Notes: generated by a model not told the origin, from the letters alone. Counted from the first letter of the stretch, positions 23,535 to 32,121 are shown. The stretch: DNA of 35,797 nt from an uncultured Corynebacterium sp. (GCA_946223355.1 CAMIPB010000023.1:1-35797); one strand, 5' to 3'. Numbers and translations: made by a program.

Positions 23535-25269
23535 TATGAGTTCTTTCACCAGGGCCTGCCAGGCGAATGATATTAAATTCATCGTTGGCCAAATGCTTAC
23601 GCAAGTCCTTCTTGTCAAACTTTCCTACGGAAGTCTTATCGATAGATTTCACAAAGGTCCAGTACTCCGGCAGCATCCAGCTAGGAAGATTATCTCGCAT
23701 TCGATCCCGAAGCATTTCAGCAGTTTCGATAGACGGTGTAACACCAGCGTGTAAGACCGTTACGGCTAGCGGGCGCTCGCCCCATTTTTGATCGGGAAAA
23801 CCAATAACAGCGCACTCCACGACCTCAGGTGCTTCCATGACTAAGTTTTCTAGTTGGACTGAGTAAATCCATTCGCCGCCCGATCGAATTACATCGCGGG
23901 CGCGGTCGGAGACCGTTAGGAATCCGTCTTCAGTCACAGAACCTACGTCACCGGTGCGCAGCCACCCATCGTCGGTGAATTTGTCTCGAGCAGCTTCAAC
24001 CTTCTCGCCGCGAAACGTTGAAGCAGGTCCGTCGCCGTCTGCATTTTCTGATGTGAAATAAGAACCTGCAACGAGGTTTCCGCGTACCTGGATCTCGCCT
24101 TGGTTGCGGTCGCTGGAGCGAACAACTCGCCCGTCATTAACCACGCGGTATTCCAAAGAAGCAGGGAACCGGCCTTGGGAAATACGGTATGCCCAGCGCT
24201 CTGGTCCACCAGCGCCCGACGGTGAACGAGCAACCGTGCCCACGGTGGAGGTCTCGGCCATTCCCCATACATGGATTACATCTACACCGTACTTTTCTTC
24301 CCACAGTTTGATGAGGGCGGGAGGAACAGGTGAACCGCCTGCATAGATTTCCTGAAGCGACATCCGCTCAGGTGGATTCTTCAGATAGTGCACCATGAGC
24401 TGGATCCACAGCGTAGGTACGCCATGGGCAACACGTGGGTGGCTTTCTGCAATTATGCGAGCAAGGTTAGGAGCCGAGACATCGGAATCTGGCAAAACGA
24501 GCGGTGTGCCAGTCATAAACGCCGCGAATGGAACGCCCCAGCTCAGTACATGGTAAATGGGGATGCAGCATAAGAAGGTCTCACCGTGTGTAATAGCCAG
24601 CCCGTCTGTTGCGCGTAGCAGCATTGCCTCTAAGAAAATGGAGCGATGGGAATAAGCTACGCCCTTAGGTGCACCAGTTGTGCCGGTGGAATAACACAAG
24701 GCAGCAGCAGTATTCTCATCCAGGTCAGGCCAGTCATATGTGGATGGCTTTCCGTCCAACAAATTCTCGTAGCTGTAAATCTCTACCTCAGCGGGGATGA
24801 CCGCTCTGAGTTCGGAAAGCTGAGGAAGGCCAACAAACGCGACAGCTTGGACGCACTGTACGCCAGTGAGAACTTCCCCCAGCTGCGCGGCCATACGGGG
24901 GTCTGCCACGATGACCTGCGTGTTGGAGTGATTGATGATGTGACGAATTTGGTCATTCATCAGCTGCTTGTTTAAAGGCAAAAACACCGACCCCTTGCAG
25001 GCTGCAGCGAACATCACTTCCAAGTGTTCTGCGCAGTTGTACAAAAACGAAGCGATGCGCTCATCTGATGTCATTTTTAGGTCAGTGTTTAATGCATGAG
25101 CGAATGCGCTGGCCCGAGCACCCACGGATTCAAAAGTTGAGGTCTCGGCCTCGCCGTTACTGTCTTCCGTGCCATGAAACGTCGTGATTTTCGTATTGGC
25201 GTGGACAGTTCGGCCGTACTCCAGGATTTGAGCCACACTCAGTGGCGCATTTTGCATTGTCGAGCGCAT
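23527..25269 (-). CDS. fadD: Fatty acyl-CoA / acyl-AMP ligase (FadD type)
   Basis: A 580-residue ANL-superfamily enzyme that activates a carboxylic acid, probably a fatty acid, with ATP and loads it on CoA. The P-loop-like motif YSTGTTGAPKGV is at about 185-200. VWGMAETSTVG is the A5-like region, GWLRTGDVG the A7 motif, DVIRSGGEWIYSVQLE the hinge and substrate region, and the final Lys in SVGKFDKKDLRK the catalytic lysine. The start at 25269 is chosen because TACAGT ends 7 nt before it (leaderless) and no Shine-Dalgarno exists; TTG 25293 and ATG 25257 are alternatives. An acyl-CoA ligase next to rho is the corynebacterial arrangement. The acid substrate cannot be told from sequence. Confidence 0.88.
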   Translation of the reverse strand: MRSTMQNAPLSVAQILEYGRTVHANTKITTFHGTEDSNGEAETSTFESVGARASAFAHALNTDLKMTSDERIASFLYNCAEHLEVMFAAACKGSVFLPLNKQLMNDQIRHIINHSNTQVIVADPRMAAQLGEVLTGVQCVQAVAFVGLPQLSELRAVIPAEVEIYSYENLLDGKPSTYDWPDLDENTAAALCYSTGTTGAPKGVAYSHRSIFLEAMLLRATDGLAITHGETFLCCIPIYHVLSWGVPFAAFMTGTPLVLPDSDVSAPNLARIIAESHPRVAHGVPTLWIQLMVHYLKNPPERMSLQEIYAGGSPVPPALIKLWEEKYGVDVIHVWGMAETSTVGTVARSPSGAGGPERWAYRISQGRFPASLEYRVVNDGRVVRSSDRNQGEIQVRGNLVAGSYFTSENADGDGPASTFRGEKVEAARDKFTDDGWLRTGDVGSVTEDGFLTVSDRARDVIRSGGEWIYSVQLENLVMEAPEVVECAVIGFPDQKWGERPLAVTVLHAGVTPSIETAEMLRDRMRDNLPSWMLPEYWTFVKSIDKTSVGKFDKKDLRKHLANDEFNIIRLAGPGERTHID

Positions 25270-25276
25270 AGTAATC

Positions 25277-25282
25277 ACTGTA
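25277..25282 (-). promoter_or_regulatory. fadD: Candidate fadD -10 box (leaderless start)
   Basis: TACAGT on the minus strand ends 7 nt before the ATG at 25269. With no ribosome site present, this supports that start codon. No good -35 was seen. Confidence 0.4.
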
Positions 25283-25336
25283 GCGCTTCGCAAACCTTGA
25301 TACGAGCAAGAAGTAGTGAGATTACAGCGTGGTTAA

Positions 25337-25366
25337 TGTGGACGAAAAGCTTCAATAGGATATAGT
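25337..25366 (+). promoter_or_regulatory. rho: Candidate rho promoter
   Basis: TGTGGA (25337-25342, weak -35) and TATAGT (25361-25366) with an 18-nt spacer on the plus strand. Transcription from here would give a leader of about 270 nt before rho. The 371-bp region 25270-25640 between fadD and rho otherwise holds stems at 25374-25391 (GCCTT/AAGGC) and 25531-25555 (GCTTC/GAAGC enclosing GGCT/AGCC), plus two short ORFs listed separately. Confidence 0.45.
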
Positions 25367-25403
25367 TGTAGAAGCCTTAAGGTTTGAAGGCGGTAGGGCA
25401 ACA

Positions 25404-25496
25404 ATGTTTTTGCAGGTCCTCGCCACCGCACTTCTTAGCGACACACGTGAAGAGATTGCGAGTAAAACCGTACAAACGAAGGCTAAGAAACATTAA
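25404..25496 (+). CDS. Possible 30-residue ORF in the rho leader
   Basis: An ATG frame of 30 codons begins MFLQVLATAL and ends with a Lys-rich tail (TKAKKH). A purine-rich GGTAGGG lies 6 nt upstream as a possible ribosome site. It sits right after the stem at 25374-25391 in the presumed rho leader. The E. coli rho gene also has a leader peptide, but there is no visible similarity. It could be regulatory or chance. Confidence 0.25.
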   Translation: MFLQVLATALLSDTREEIASKTVQTKAKKH

Positions 25497-25548
25497 GCAC
25501 AAATAGCTTCACAGCTGCGTTGCTTCGATTGCTTCGGCTAAGCCGGAA

Positions 25549-25644
25549 ATGAAGCAGCCACACATAAACTTTCACGATGAGCTGTCCGACTCAGGGCGCT
25601 TAATTGTTAATAATGCTGAGCAAGCAATGAAAGGACATCCGTGA
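25549..25644 (+). CDS. Possible 31-residue ORF overlapping the rho start
   Basis: An ATG frame of 31 codons (begins MKQPHINFHD, ends EQAMKGHP) stops at TGA inside GTGA, where GTG is the rho start codon. This is the overlap seen in coupled genes. The rho ribosome site AAAGGA lies inside it. Its own ATG falls within the stem at 25531-25555 and has no ribosome site, so access may depend on structure. Confidence 0.25.
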   Translation: MKQPHINFHDELSDSGRLIVNNAEQAMKGHP

Positions 25645-27647
25645 GCGATACGGACAACACTGCAGGCGCACCGCAAGATCTCGCTTCCATGAAGCTGGCA
25701 GACTTGCGCAAGATTGCGGCAGGAAAAGGACTTCGCGGAGTATCGGGTCTTCGCAAGGGAGATTTGATTGCTGCAATCCAAACGGGGGTCGTGCCAGGTA
25801 AAGAAGCTAAGGCAGCTAAGGCCAAAACGGCAGAAAAGCCTGCTAAGGCAGAAAAGCCAGAGCAACCAAAGGAATCTACCCAGGACGAGCTCAAGTCTGA
25901 GGTTGCCAAGAAGCCCGCTCGTCGCCGTGTGACTCGCCGTCTGAAGGCAGAAACAGAAGCAGAGGCGCAAGCGCATGCTCAAGTTCGGGCTATGAATGAA
26001 TCTGAGGATTCTGACTCTGCGGACAAATCCAGCGAAGAAAAAGACGATAATCAGGGACGTCCTGAATCTCGTTCGCAGGCTCGCCGAGCGCGTCGCAATC
26101 GTGCGCGTGCGCAGGCTCGTGAAGAAGAGCGAAACGAAGAGCGTCGCGATGAGCGCGATGACAGCGATGATAACCGTCGAGAAGATCGCAACCAAGACTC
26201 CCAGAGCGCAAGCGATGAGTCTTCTCATGATGGCAGCCATGAAGCAGGCGAACGCCACAGCAACCGTGAAGATCGTGACAACCGTGATGACCGCGGCGGG
26301 CGCGGCGGGCGCAACAATGGCCGTGGCCATGGCCGCAACAATCGCGATGATGACAACAACGAGGGCGGACGCCGTGGACGTCGCAACCGTCGGAACCGTC
26401 GTAACCGTGGTGGCAACCATGACGGCGGCGACCGCCACAATCGCGGTAATGAGCCCCAGATTCGTGAAGGCGATGAGCTGCAAGCTGTAGGCGGTATCCT
26501 CGATATTGTTGACCACAATGCAGCCTTTGTGCGCACAACAGGCTACCGTGCTGGTTCATCTGACGTGTTTGTAAATAACCACATGGTGCGGCGTCTTGGA
26601 CTGCGCTCTGGTGATGCAATCACCGGCCAGGTCAAGATGAATGGTGGGGCGCACACTCACGGCAATGGCCGTAACCGCCGCAAGTACAACCAACTTGTGC
26701 AGGTAGATACCGTCAATGGTATGGAGCCAGAAGTAGCAAAGCAGCGTCCTGATTTTGCTAAGCTCACCCCGCTTTATCCGAACCAGCGCTTGCGTTTGGA
26801 AACTGAGCCTAAGATTCTGACCACTCGCGTGATTGACCTGATCATGCCTATTGGTAAGGGTCAGCGTGCTCTGATCGTGTCTCCTCCTAAGGCTGGTAAG
26901 ACCACGATTCTGCAGAACGTCGCCAACGCGATTTCCACGAATAACCCAGAGTGCTACCTCATGGTTGTCCTTGTGGATGAGCGTCCGGAAGAAGTTACTG
27001 ACATGCAGCGCTCGGTTAAGGGCGAAGTCATTGCTTCCACCTTCGACCGTCCGCCATCAGAGCATACTGCTGTTGCCGAGTTGGCTATTGAGCGTGCAAA
27101 GCGCTTGGTAGAGCAGGGCAAGGACGTTGTGGTTCTCCTGGATTCCATTACTCGTCTGGGCCGTGCGTACAACAACTCTTCGCCTGCTTCCGGCCGTATT
27201 CTGTCCGGTGGTGTGGATTCCAACGCCTTGTACCCTCCGAAGCGCTTCTTGGGTGCCGCGCGCAACATCGAAAATGGTGGTTCTTTGACCATCATCGCTA
27301 CAGCAATGGTGGAGACTGGCTCCACCGGCGACACCGTCATTTTCGAGGAGTTCAAGGGCACCGGCAACGCTGAGCTCAAGCTGGATCGTTCGATTTCCGA
27401 GCGCCGTATCTTCCCTGCAGTGGATGTTTCACCGTCTGGCACTCGTAAGGACGAGCTACTGCTTGTTCCAGAGGAAGCCAAGATTATGCTCAAGCTGCGT
27501 CGTATTCTTTCCCGTCTGGATTCGCACCAGGCCATCGATTTGCTTATCAAGCAGCTCAAGAAGACCAAGTCCAACGGTGAGTTTTTGATGCAGCTTGCAT
27601 CCAGCGCGCCAATGGCTGGCTTGGAGAGCGAGGAGGAGTACTCCTAA
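25641..27647 (+). CDS. rho: Transcription termination factor Rho
   Basis: A 668-residue hexameric RNA helicase that ends transcription. The Rho_N domain covers about 12-50 (MKLADLRKIA, GLRKGDLIAAI). A long charged insert follows (about 55-275), first Lys/Ala/Glu then Arg/Asp/Asn/Gly-rich with RGRRNRRNRRN runs; such inserts are typical of high-GC Gram-positive Rho and bind RNA. The RNA-binding cold-shock-like domain starts at about 280 (GILDIVDHNAAFVRTTGY). The ATPase domain has the P-loop SPPKAGKTT near 412-420, VVLLDSITRLGRAYN (Walker B) and the GGVDSNALYPPKRF Q/R-loop region. GTG is the start, with AAAGGA five bases upstream. Unlike in E. coli, prfA follows directly. Confidence 0.97.
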   Translation: MSDTDNTAGAPQDLASMKLADLRKIAAGKGLRGVSGLRKGDLIAAIQTGVVPGKEAKAAKAKTAEKPAKAEKPEQPKESTQDELKSEVAKKPARRRVTRRLKAETEAEAQAHAQVRAMNESEDSDSADKSSEEKDDNQGRPESRSQARRARRNRARAQAREEERNEERRDERDDSDDNRREDRNQDSQSASDESSHDGSHEAGERHSNREDRDNRDDRGGRGGRNNGRGHGRNNRDDDNNEGGRRGRRNRRNRRNRGGNHDGGDRHNRGNEPQIREGDELQAVGGILDIVDHNAAFVRTTGYRAGSSDVFVNNHMVRRLGLRSGDAITGQVKMNGGAHTHGNGRNRRKYNQLVQVDTVNGMEPEVAKQRPDFAKLTPLYPNQRLRLETEPKILTTRVIDLIMPIGKGQRALIVSPPKAGKTTILQNVANAISTNNPECYLMVVLVDERPEEVTDMQRSVKGEVIASTFDRPPSEHTAVAELAIERAKRLVEQGKDVVVLLDSITRLGRAYNNSSPASGRILSGGVDSNALYPPKRFLGAARNIENGGSLTIIATAMVETGSTGDTVIFEEFKGTGNAELKLDRSISERRIFPAVDVSPSGTRKDELLLVPEEAKIMLKLRRILSRLDSHQAIDLLIKQLKKTKSNGEFLMQLASSAPMAGLESEEEYS

Positions 27648-28721
27648 ATGGCAAAACAAGTATCACTGGTAGATGACATTGTCTCTGAATACCAGGGCCT
27701 GGAAGCCCAGATGGGTGACCCAGAGATAGCGGGCGATCAGAAACTGTTTCGTAAGCTGTCCAAGCGCTATGCCGAGCTTCGCCCCATCATGGCGGTCAAC
27801 ACAGAATTAGAGCAGGCGCGTGCTGACCTCGAAGACGCAAAAGAAATGGCGTACGAAGATCACGAGTTTCAGGGCGAGGCAGAGCGCCTTGAAAAAGAAG
27901 TTGACGCCCTAGAAGAAAAGCTCGCTGATTTGCTTGCCCCACGTGATGAACATGATGGTGATGACATCATCATGGAAATTAAGGCGGGTGCAGGCGGCGA
28001 GGAAGCTGCCTTGTTCGCTGGTGACTTGGCCCGCATGTATGAGCGTTATGCCGACAAGACTGGTTTTGCGTGGGAAGTACTCGGCTTGTCCGAGTCTGAC
28101 CTAGGTGGCGTAAAGGACATGACGATTGCGTTCAAGTCCAAAACACCGTCCCGCGATGGCGCCTGGTCAGTATTCAAGTTCGAAGGTGGCGTTCACCGCG
28201 TGCAGCGTGTCCCCGTCACCGAGTCCCAGGGACGCATCCAGACCTCTGCAGCAGGTGTTTTGGTATATCCAGAGCCTGACGAAATTGAGGCTGTGGATAT
28301 TGATGAAAAGGACTTGCGTATTGACGTCTACCGTTCCTCCGGTAAGGGCGGCCAGGGAGTGAACACCACGGACTCCGCTGTACGTATCACCCACCTTCCC
28401 ACAGGTTTGGTTGTGACGTGTCAGAAGGAACGCTCCCAGATCCAGAACAAGGCGCGTGCCATGCAGGTGCTGCAAGCGCGTCTGGAGCAGATTCGCCGTG
28501 AGGAAGCCGAGGCTGAAGCAGGCGAGCAGCGCGCATCTCAGGTGCGTACGATGGACCGCTCCGAGCGTATTCGTACTTACAACTGGCCAGAAAACCGTAT
28601 TTCTGATCACCGTATTGGCTTCAAAGCTAACAACCTGGACGCGGTGCTCAACGGTCAGATGGATGAGCTAATCAAGGCCTTGCAGGATCAAGAACGCGCT
28701 GAGCGTCTTGAGGCCGAATAG
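27648..28721 (+). CDS. prfA: Peptide chain release factor 1
   Basis: A 357-residue class I release factor that reads UAA and UAG on the ribosome and triggers release of the peptide. The coiled N-terminal domain (about 5-105) is followed by the catalytic GGQ motif at 234-236 (SSGKGGQGVN), where Gln236 is the residue methylated by PrmC. Codon recognition lies in the preceding stretch around 175-200 (HRVQRVPVTE). Normal length. The ATG begins directly after the rho stop codon with no gap, and GAGGAGG near the end of rho acts as ribosome site. Its partner methylase gene prmC follows 22 bp downstream. Confidence 0.97.
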   Translation: MAKQVSLVDDIVSEYQGLEAQMGDPEIAGDQKLFRKLSKRYAELRPIMAVNTELEQARADLEDAKEMAYEDHEFQGEAERLEKEVDALEEKLADLLAPRDEHDGDDIIMEIKAGAGGEEAALFAGDLARMYERYADKTGFAWEVLGLSESDLGGVKDMTIAFKSKTPSRDGAWSVFKFEGGVHRVQRVPVTESQGRIQTSAAGVLVYPEPDEIEAVDIDEKDLRIDVYRSSGKGGQGVNTTDSAVRITHLPTGLVVTCQKERSQIQNKARAMQVLQARLEQIRREEAEAEAGEQRASQVRTMDRSERIRTYNWPENRISDHRIGFKANNLDAVLNGQMDELIKALQDQERAERLEAE

Positions 28722-28743
28722 GCAAGTGTAGAGTTCTACGACC

Positions 28744-29721
28744 ATGTTTGATATTCATCAGGCGCTTCGCCGTGCTGCGGAGCGCCTTTTGGCTGCCGGG
28801 GTGGATACACCTGCGGTGGATGCACGCTTGCTTTTGGCGCACTTGCTTGAAGTAGGTCCAATGGATCTCTTCCACGTCGGAGATCCCGTGGGGTTTATTT
28901 CGGGAAAAGGAGGCGAGGAGATTGCGCGTCGATTCGAACAACTCGTTGAACGTCGCGAAAGCCGTGAACCTCTGCAACACATCGTGGGTGTGGCGCCCTT
29001 TGGACCATTGGATCTTCGAGTCGGTCCTGGTGTTTTTATCCCACGCCCGGAAACTGAGGTTCTAGCAGACTGGGCAGTTCGCACTTTGCACACAATGCGA
29101 CGTGGGCACCACGCCGAAAACAAGATTTTCGGCGTAAAAGGCGGCGTAGAAGGCAGCGTCGACAAGCCTGTCGGCAAGCCTGTGGTTGTGGACCTGTGCA
29201 CCGGTTCTGGCGCGCTGGCGCTCTACATCAAACATGCGATTCCCGCAGCGCGAGTGGTGGCAGTCGAGCTTTCCGACGCCGCCGCGGCCTACACCGAGCG
29301 CAACATCGAAGCGGTCGCTCAACGCATTGCCCAAGAAACGGGCAGGGAAATAGATGAATGCAAAGTTGAGCTTGTTCGAGGTGATGCGACCGACCCTGAG
29401 CTGTTGCGTGAGTTGCACGGCAGTGTCCATATGGTGGTTAGCAACCCGCCATATGTCCCGGAAACAGGGGAGTTGGCCCCAGAAGTCTACGATGATCCCC
29501 ATAGTGCGGTTTTTGGGGGAGACGACGGCATGAGCGTGATAAAACACCTGCCCGAAGTGATCTCCCAATTATTGGTGCCAGGCGGGGTGTGCGGAGTAGA
29601 GCATGATGATGCTACCGCCCAGCAGGTGATGGATGTGTTCGCACCTAAATTTAGCGACGTGCGGATGTTGGCAGACTTGACGGGGAGAAACCGGTTCGTG
29701 TTGTCCACGTTCCGTGGTTAA
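28744..29721 (+). CDS. prmC: Release factor glutamine methyltransferase
   Basis: A 325-residue PrmC/HemK that methylates the GGQ glutamine of release factors using SAM. The N-terminal helical domain covers about 1-95 (VDARLLLAHLLEV, REPLQHIVG). FIPRPETEVL and the SAM motif VVDLCTGSGALAL follow. The catalytic NPPY is at 234-237. Between RPETEVLADWAVRTL and the SAM motif there is an insert of about 25-30 residues rich in Gly, Val and Lys, with short repeats (KPVGKPV and GVKGG/GVEGS), absent from the compact family core; the fold should tolerate it as a loop. No strong ribosome site is visible. It follows its substrate gene prfA, as in many bacteria. Confidence 0.95.
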   Translation: MFDIHQALRRAAERLLAAGVDTPAVDARLLLAHLLEVGPMDLFHVGDPVGFISGKGGEEIARRFEQLVERRESREPLQHIVGVAPFGPLDLRVGPGVFIPRPETEVLADWAVRTLHTMRRGHHAENKIFGVKGGVEGSVDKPVGKPVVVDLCTGSGALALYIKHAIPAARVVAVELSDAAAAYTERNIEAVAQRIAQETGREIDECKVELVRGDATDPELLRELHGSVHMVVSNPPYVPETGELAPEVYDDPHSAVFGGDDGMSVIKHLPEVISQLLVPGGVCGVEHDDATAQQVMDVFAPKFSDVRMLADLTGRNRFVLSTFRG

Positions 29722-29759
29722 GCGATATGCTTGTTTGAGCATTAAAGGAGAGGGAGTAC

Positions 29760-30452
29760 ATGCAAGGAAAGATATACTCTTGCCATGATCCGGAGTCTCG
29801 TGAGGCCGGAATGAAGGCGGCAGTCAATGCTGTTCGTGGCGGACGCTTGGTTGTGATGCCTACTGATACGTTATACGGCATTGGCTGCGATGCCTTTGAT
29901 AATCAGGCGGTGGCTAATTTGTTGGCTACAAAGCACCGTGGTCCCGATATGCCCGTGCCGGTTCTCGTGGGCTCGTGGGATACCGCCAAGGGGTTGGTTG
30001 CTTCATATCCAGAAAGCACCGATTTGTTGATAAAGGCATTCTGGCCTGGTGGTTTGTCTCTTGTGGTTCCACAGGCGCCGTCGTTGCCATGGAATCTTGG
30101 TGATACCCGCGGAACTGTCATGTTGCGTATGCCATTACACCCCATTGCGATTGAACTGCTCCGGGAGATCGGACCAATGGCAGTGTCATCTGCCAACATC
30201 TCCGGGCATACGCCACCGACCACAGCTATTGCGTCCAAACAGCAGTTAGGTAAAGCCGTGAGCGTTTACTTGGACGGCGGAGAATGTGCTGTGGGTAAGC
30301 CGTCGACGATTATTGATCTGTCAGGATCGCGTCCGTACTTGCTGCGTGAAGGTGCAATTAGTGCGGAAGATATCGTAGCTGTCATTGGTGGCGATGCCGA
30401 GCTGTTGCGCCTGCGGCCAGGACAACCTGGATCTCCGGAGGCACGCGCTTAG
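29760..30452 (+). CDS. tsaC: L-threonylcarbamoyladenylate synthase
   Basis: A 230-residue YrdC/Sua5-type protein that makes threonylcarbamoyl-AMP from threonine, bicarbonate and ATP for the t6A37 modification of ANN-decoding tRNAs. The YrdC domain spans about 20-205: GGRLVVMPTDTLYGIGCDAFD (substrate pocket with the conserved PTDTxYG), KHRGPDMPVPVLV, FWPGGLSLVV, MLRMPLHP and VSSANISGHTPP. It lacks the long C-terminal Sua5 domain, so it is the short TsaC form with a tail of about 25 residues. GGAGAGGGAG precedes the ATG. It is followed after one base by wecA. Confidence 0.93.
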   Translation: MQGKIYSCHDPESREAGMKAAVNAVRGGRLVVMPTDTLYGIGCDAFDNQAVANLLATKHRGPDMPVPVLVGSWDTAKGLVASYPESTDLLIKAFWPGGLSLVVPQAPSLPWNLGDTRGTVMLRMPLHPIAIELLREIGPMAVSSANISGHTPPTTAIASKQQLGKAVSVYLDGGECAVGKPSTIIDLSGSRPYLLREGAISAEDIVAVIGGDAELLRLRPGQPGSPEARA

Positions 30453-30453
30453 G

Positions 30454-31635
30454 ATGGGCGTGTCTGGAGTGCCGCTGCGCGAACTAGGGCTTGTGCTGCT
30501 AGTGGGTTTGGCGATCACATATGTGGTTACCGGACTCGTTCGCTCGCTTCTGGTCCGCAACGGGATTGTCGCTGAAATTAGACAGCGAGACTCGCACACG
30601 CAACCCACGCCGCAATTGGGTGGTGTGGCTATGTTTTGTGGGTTCGTGGCTGCGGTTTTTCTGGCGTCACAACTGCCGGCATTAACACGCGGTTTCGCTC
30701 CGGTCACTCCTGAGATGACGGCGGTGTTGTGGGGAGCATTCGCGATTGTTCTGGTTGGCGTGCTCGATGACTTATTCGAGCTCTCTGCACCCGTCAAACT
30801 GGTGGGGCAGATAGTCGCTGCGGTGATCATGTCGTTAATGGGCCTGACTTGGACGTTGCTGTTTTTTCCCATGGGTGGCGGAACCACGGTGGTTTTGGAT
30901 AATATCCAGTCCACAATCTTGACTTCGTTCTTTACTGTGTTGCTAATCAACGCGGTGAACTTCGTGGATGGCCTCGATGGTTTGGCTGCGGGACTAGGGA
31001 TGATTGCCGGTGCCGCCATATTGGTTTTCTCACTTACCGTCTTGCATGACCAAGGCGGAGCGGTCTCTGCGTATCCGCCCGCTATTATCGCAGCTGCGCT
31101 AGTAGGCGTCTGCGCCGGCTTTTTGCCTCATAATTTCGAGCCGTCCAGAATCTTTATGGGGGACTCCGGTGCGATGCTCATCGGACTTCTGCTCGCAGCG
31201 GCATCCACTTCTGCGTCCGGCAAAATTAATATGTCGCTGTACGGAACCGTTGACATGGTTGCACTGTTGTCCCCATTCATTGTGGTTGCGGCCGCAGTAT
31301 TCATTCCCGTCCTCGACCTGATCTGGGCCGTGGTTCGCCGAGTCTCAGCAGGTCGCTCTCCATTTGCCGCAGACCGGCTACATATTCACCACCGCCTCCT
31401 TAGCCTCGGGCATACTCACCGAAAAACCGTGCTTGTGCTTTACCTATGGGTGAGTGCGGTGGCTTTTGGTGCTGTGAGTTTTTCCATTGTCCCAGCCAAA
31501 TACGCTGCAATCGCGGCCATTACAGCCATCATCTTTGCTGTTGGTGTGACGATGATTCCGCTGCGTCAAGGCAAGATAGGGCCGGTGGGACGGCAAGAAG
31601 AAACTCGCATTATTGTGAACCAAGATCCGCAGTAG
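30454..31635 (+). CDS. wecA: Undecaprenyl/decaprenyl-phosphate GlcNAc-1-phosphate transferase
   Basis: A 393-residue MraY/WecA-family membrane enzyme that moves GlcNAc-1-phosphate from UDP-GlcNAc onto a polyprenyl phosphate. In mycolic-acid bacteria this starts the linker joining arabinogalactan to peptidoglycan. About 11 membrane segments are present. Family motifs are VGVLDDLFEL (Mg-binding DD), NAVNFVDGLDGLAAG, RIFMGDSGAM and the His-rich loop ADRLHIHHRLLSLGHTHR. The frame is open upstream into tsaC, but ATG 30454, one base after the tsaC stop with GGAGG 12 nt upstream, is the natural start. The symbol wecA (rfe) follows the usual naming for this locus. Confidence 0.92.
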   Translation: MGVSGVPLRELGLVLLVGLAITYVVTGLVRSLLVRNGIVAEIRQRDSHTQPTPQLGGVAMFCGFVAAVFLASQLPALTRGFAPVTPEMTAVLWGAFAIVLVGVLDDLFELSAPVKLVGQIVAAVIMSLMGLTWTLLFFPMGGGTTVVLDNIQSTILTSFFTVLLINAVNFVDGLDGLAAGLGMIAGAAILVFSLTVLHDQGGAVSAYPPAIIAAALVGVCAGFLPHNFEPSRIFMGDSGAMLIGLLLAAASTSASGKINMSLYGTVDMVALLSPFIVVAAAVFIPVLDLIWAVVRRVSAGRSPFAADRLHIHHRLLSLGHTHRKTVLVLYLWVSAVAFGAVSFSIVPAKYAAIAAITAIIFAVGVTMIPLRQGKIGPVGRQEETRIIVNQDPQ

Positions 31636-31671
31636 CTTTATTTCCAGTCGTAAAAGGTAGGATTACACCCC

Positions 31672-32121
31672 ATGACTAGCAACTTCTCACGTGACGCATC
31701 CCAAAGCAATGAAGTGTCAGACTTTGACGATCCTCGCCGTCCTTTAGTTCGCGCGGTCCGCTTTGGTGCGATTGCGTTGACTGTAATTACCATCGCGTCC
31801 CTTGCGATCTGGGGTGGTCTGCGCGATCTTCCTGGGATCTGGGGTGTGCTCATTGGTGCCGCGATTGGTGGTGGCTTTGTGCTTCTTACCGCGCTATCGG
31901 TACTTATCACCTCGAATACCTCGCCTGCCAACACCGCAGCAGTAGTGCTGGGAAGCTGGCTGGTAAAGATCGTCGTATTGATAGGCGTCTTGTTGGTGAT
32001 TCGAAACATGGAGTTTTATGACACCATGGCTTTGTTTGTCACAGTAGTCGTTGCGCTGCTTGTGGTATTAGGCACCGAAGTATGGGGGATTATCACAGCC
32101 CGAGTTACATACGTGAGCTAG
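31672..32121 (+). CDS. atpI: AtpI-like ATP synthase assembly protein
   Basis: A 149-residue membrane protein. A charged cytoplasmic N terminus (1-38) is followed by four hydrophobic segments at about 39-60, 64-86, 96-116 and 120-142. This is the ATP synthase I layout (UncI-like; helper for c-ring assembly and Mg2+ supply in other bacteria). Sequence conservation in this family is low, so the call leans on topology and on its place before atpB, where C. glutamicum has its atpI. AAAGGTAGG precedes the ATG. A strong terminator after it separates its transcript from atpB, so it appears to be expressed with tsaC-wecA rather than with the synthase genes. Confidence 0.8.
   Translation: MTSNFSRDASQSNEVSDFDDPRRPLVRAVRFGAIALTVITIASLAIWGGLRDLPGIWGVLIGAAIGGGFVLLTALSVLITSNTSPANTAAVVLGSWLVKIVVLIGVLLVIRNMEFYDTMALFVTVVVALLVVLGTEVWGIITARVTYVS

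Noticed and set aside
25572..26516. 314-codon open frame on the minus strand opposite the first third of rho, with a hydrophobic Ala/Val/Ile-rich product
   Set aside because: It mirrors the Arg/Asp/Asn-rich low-complexity part of Rho; antisense of such codons gives long stop-free hydrophobic runs. No ribosome site, no family features, and rho itself is certain. Other long frames in the same interval (25990-26619 minus, 25996-26490 plus) have the same cause.
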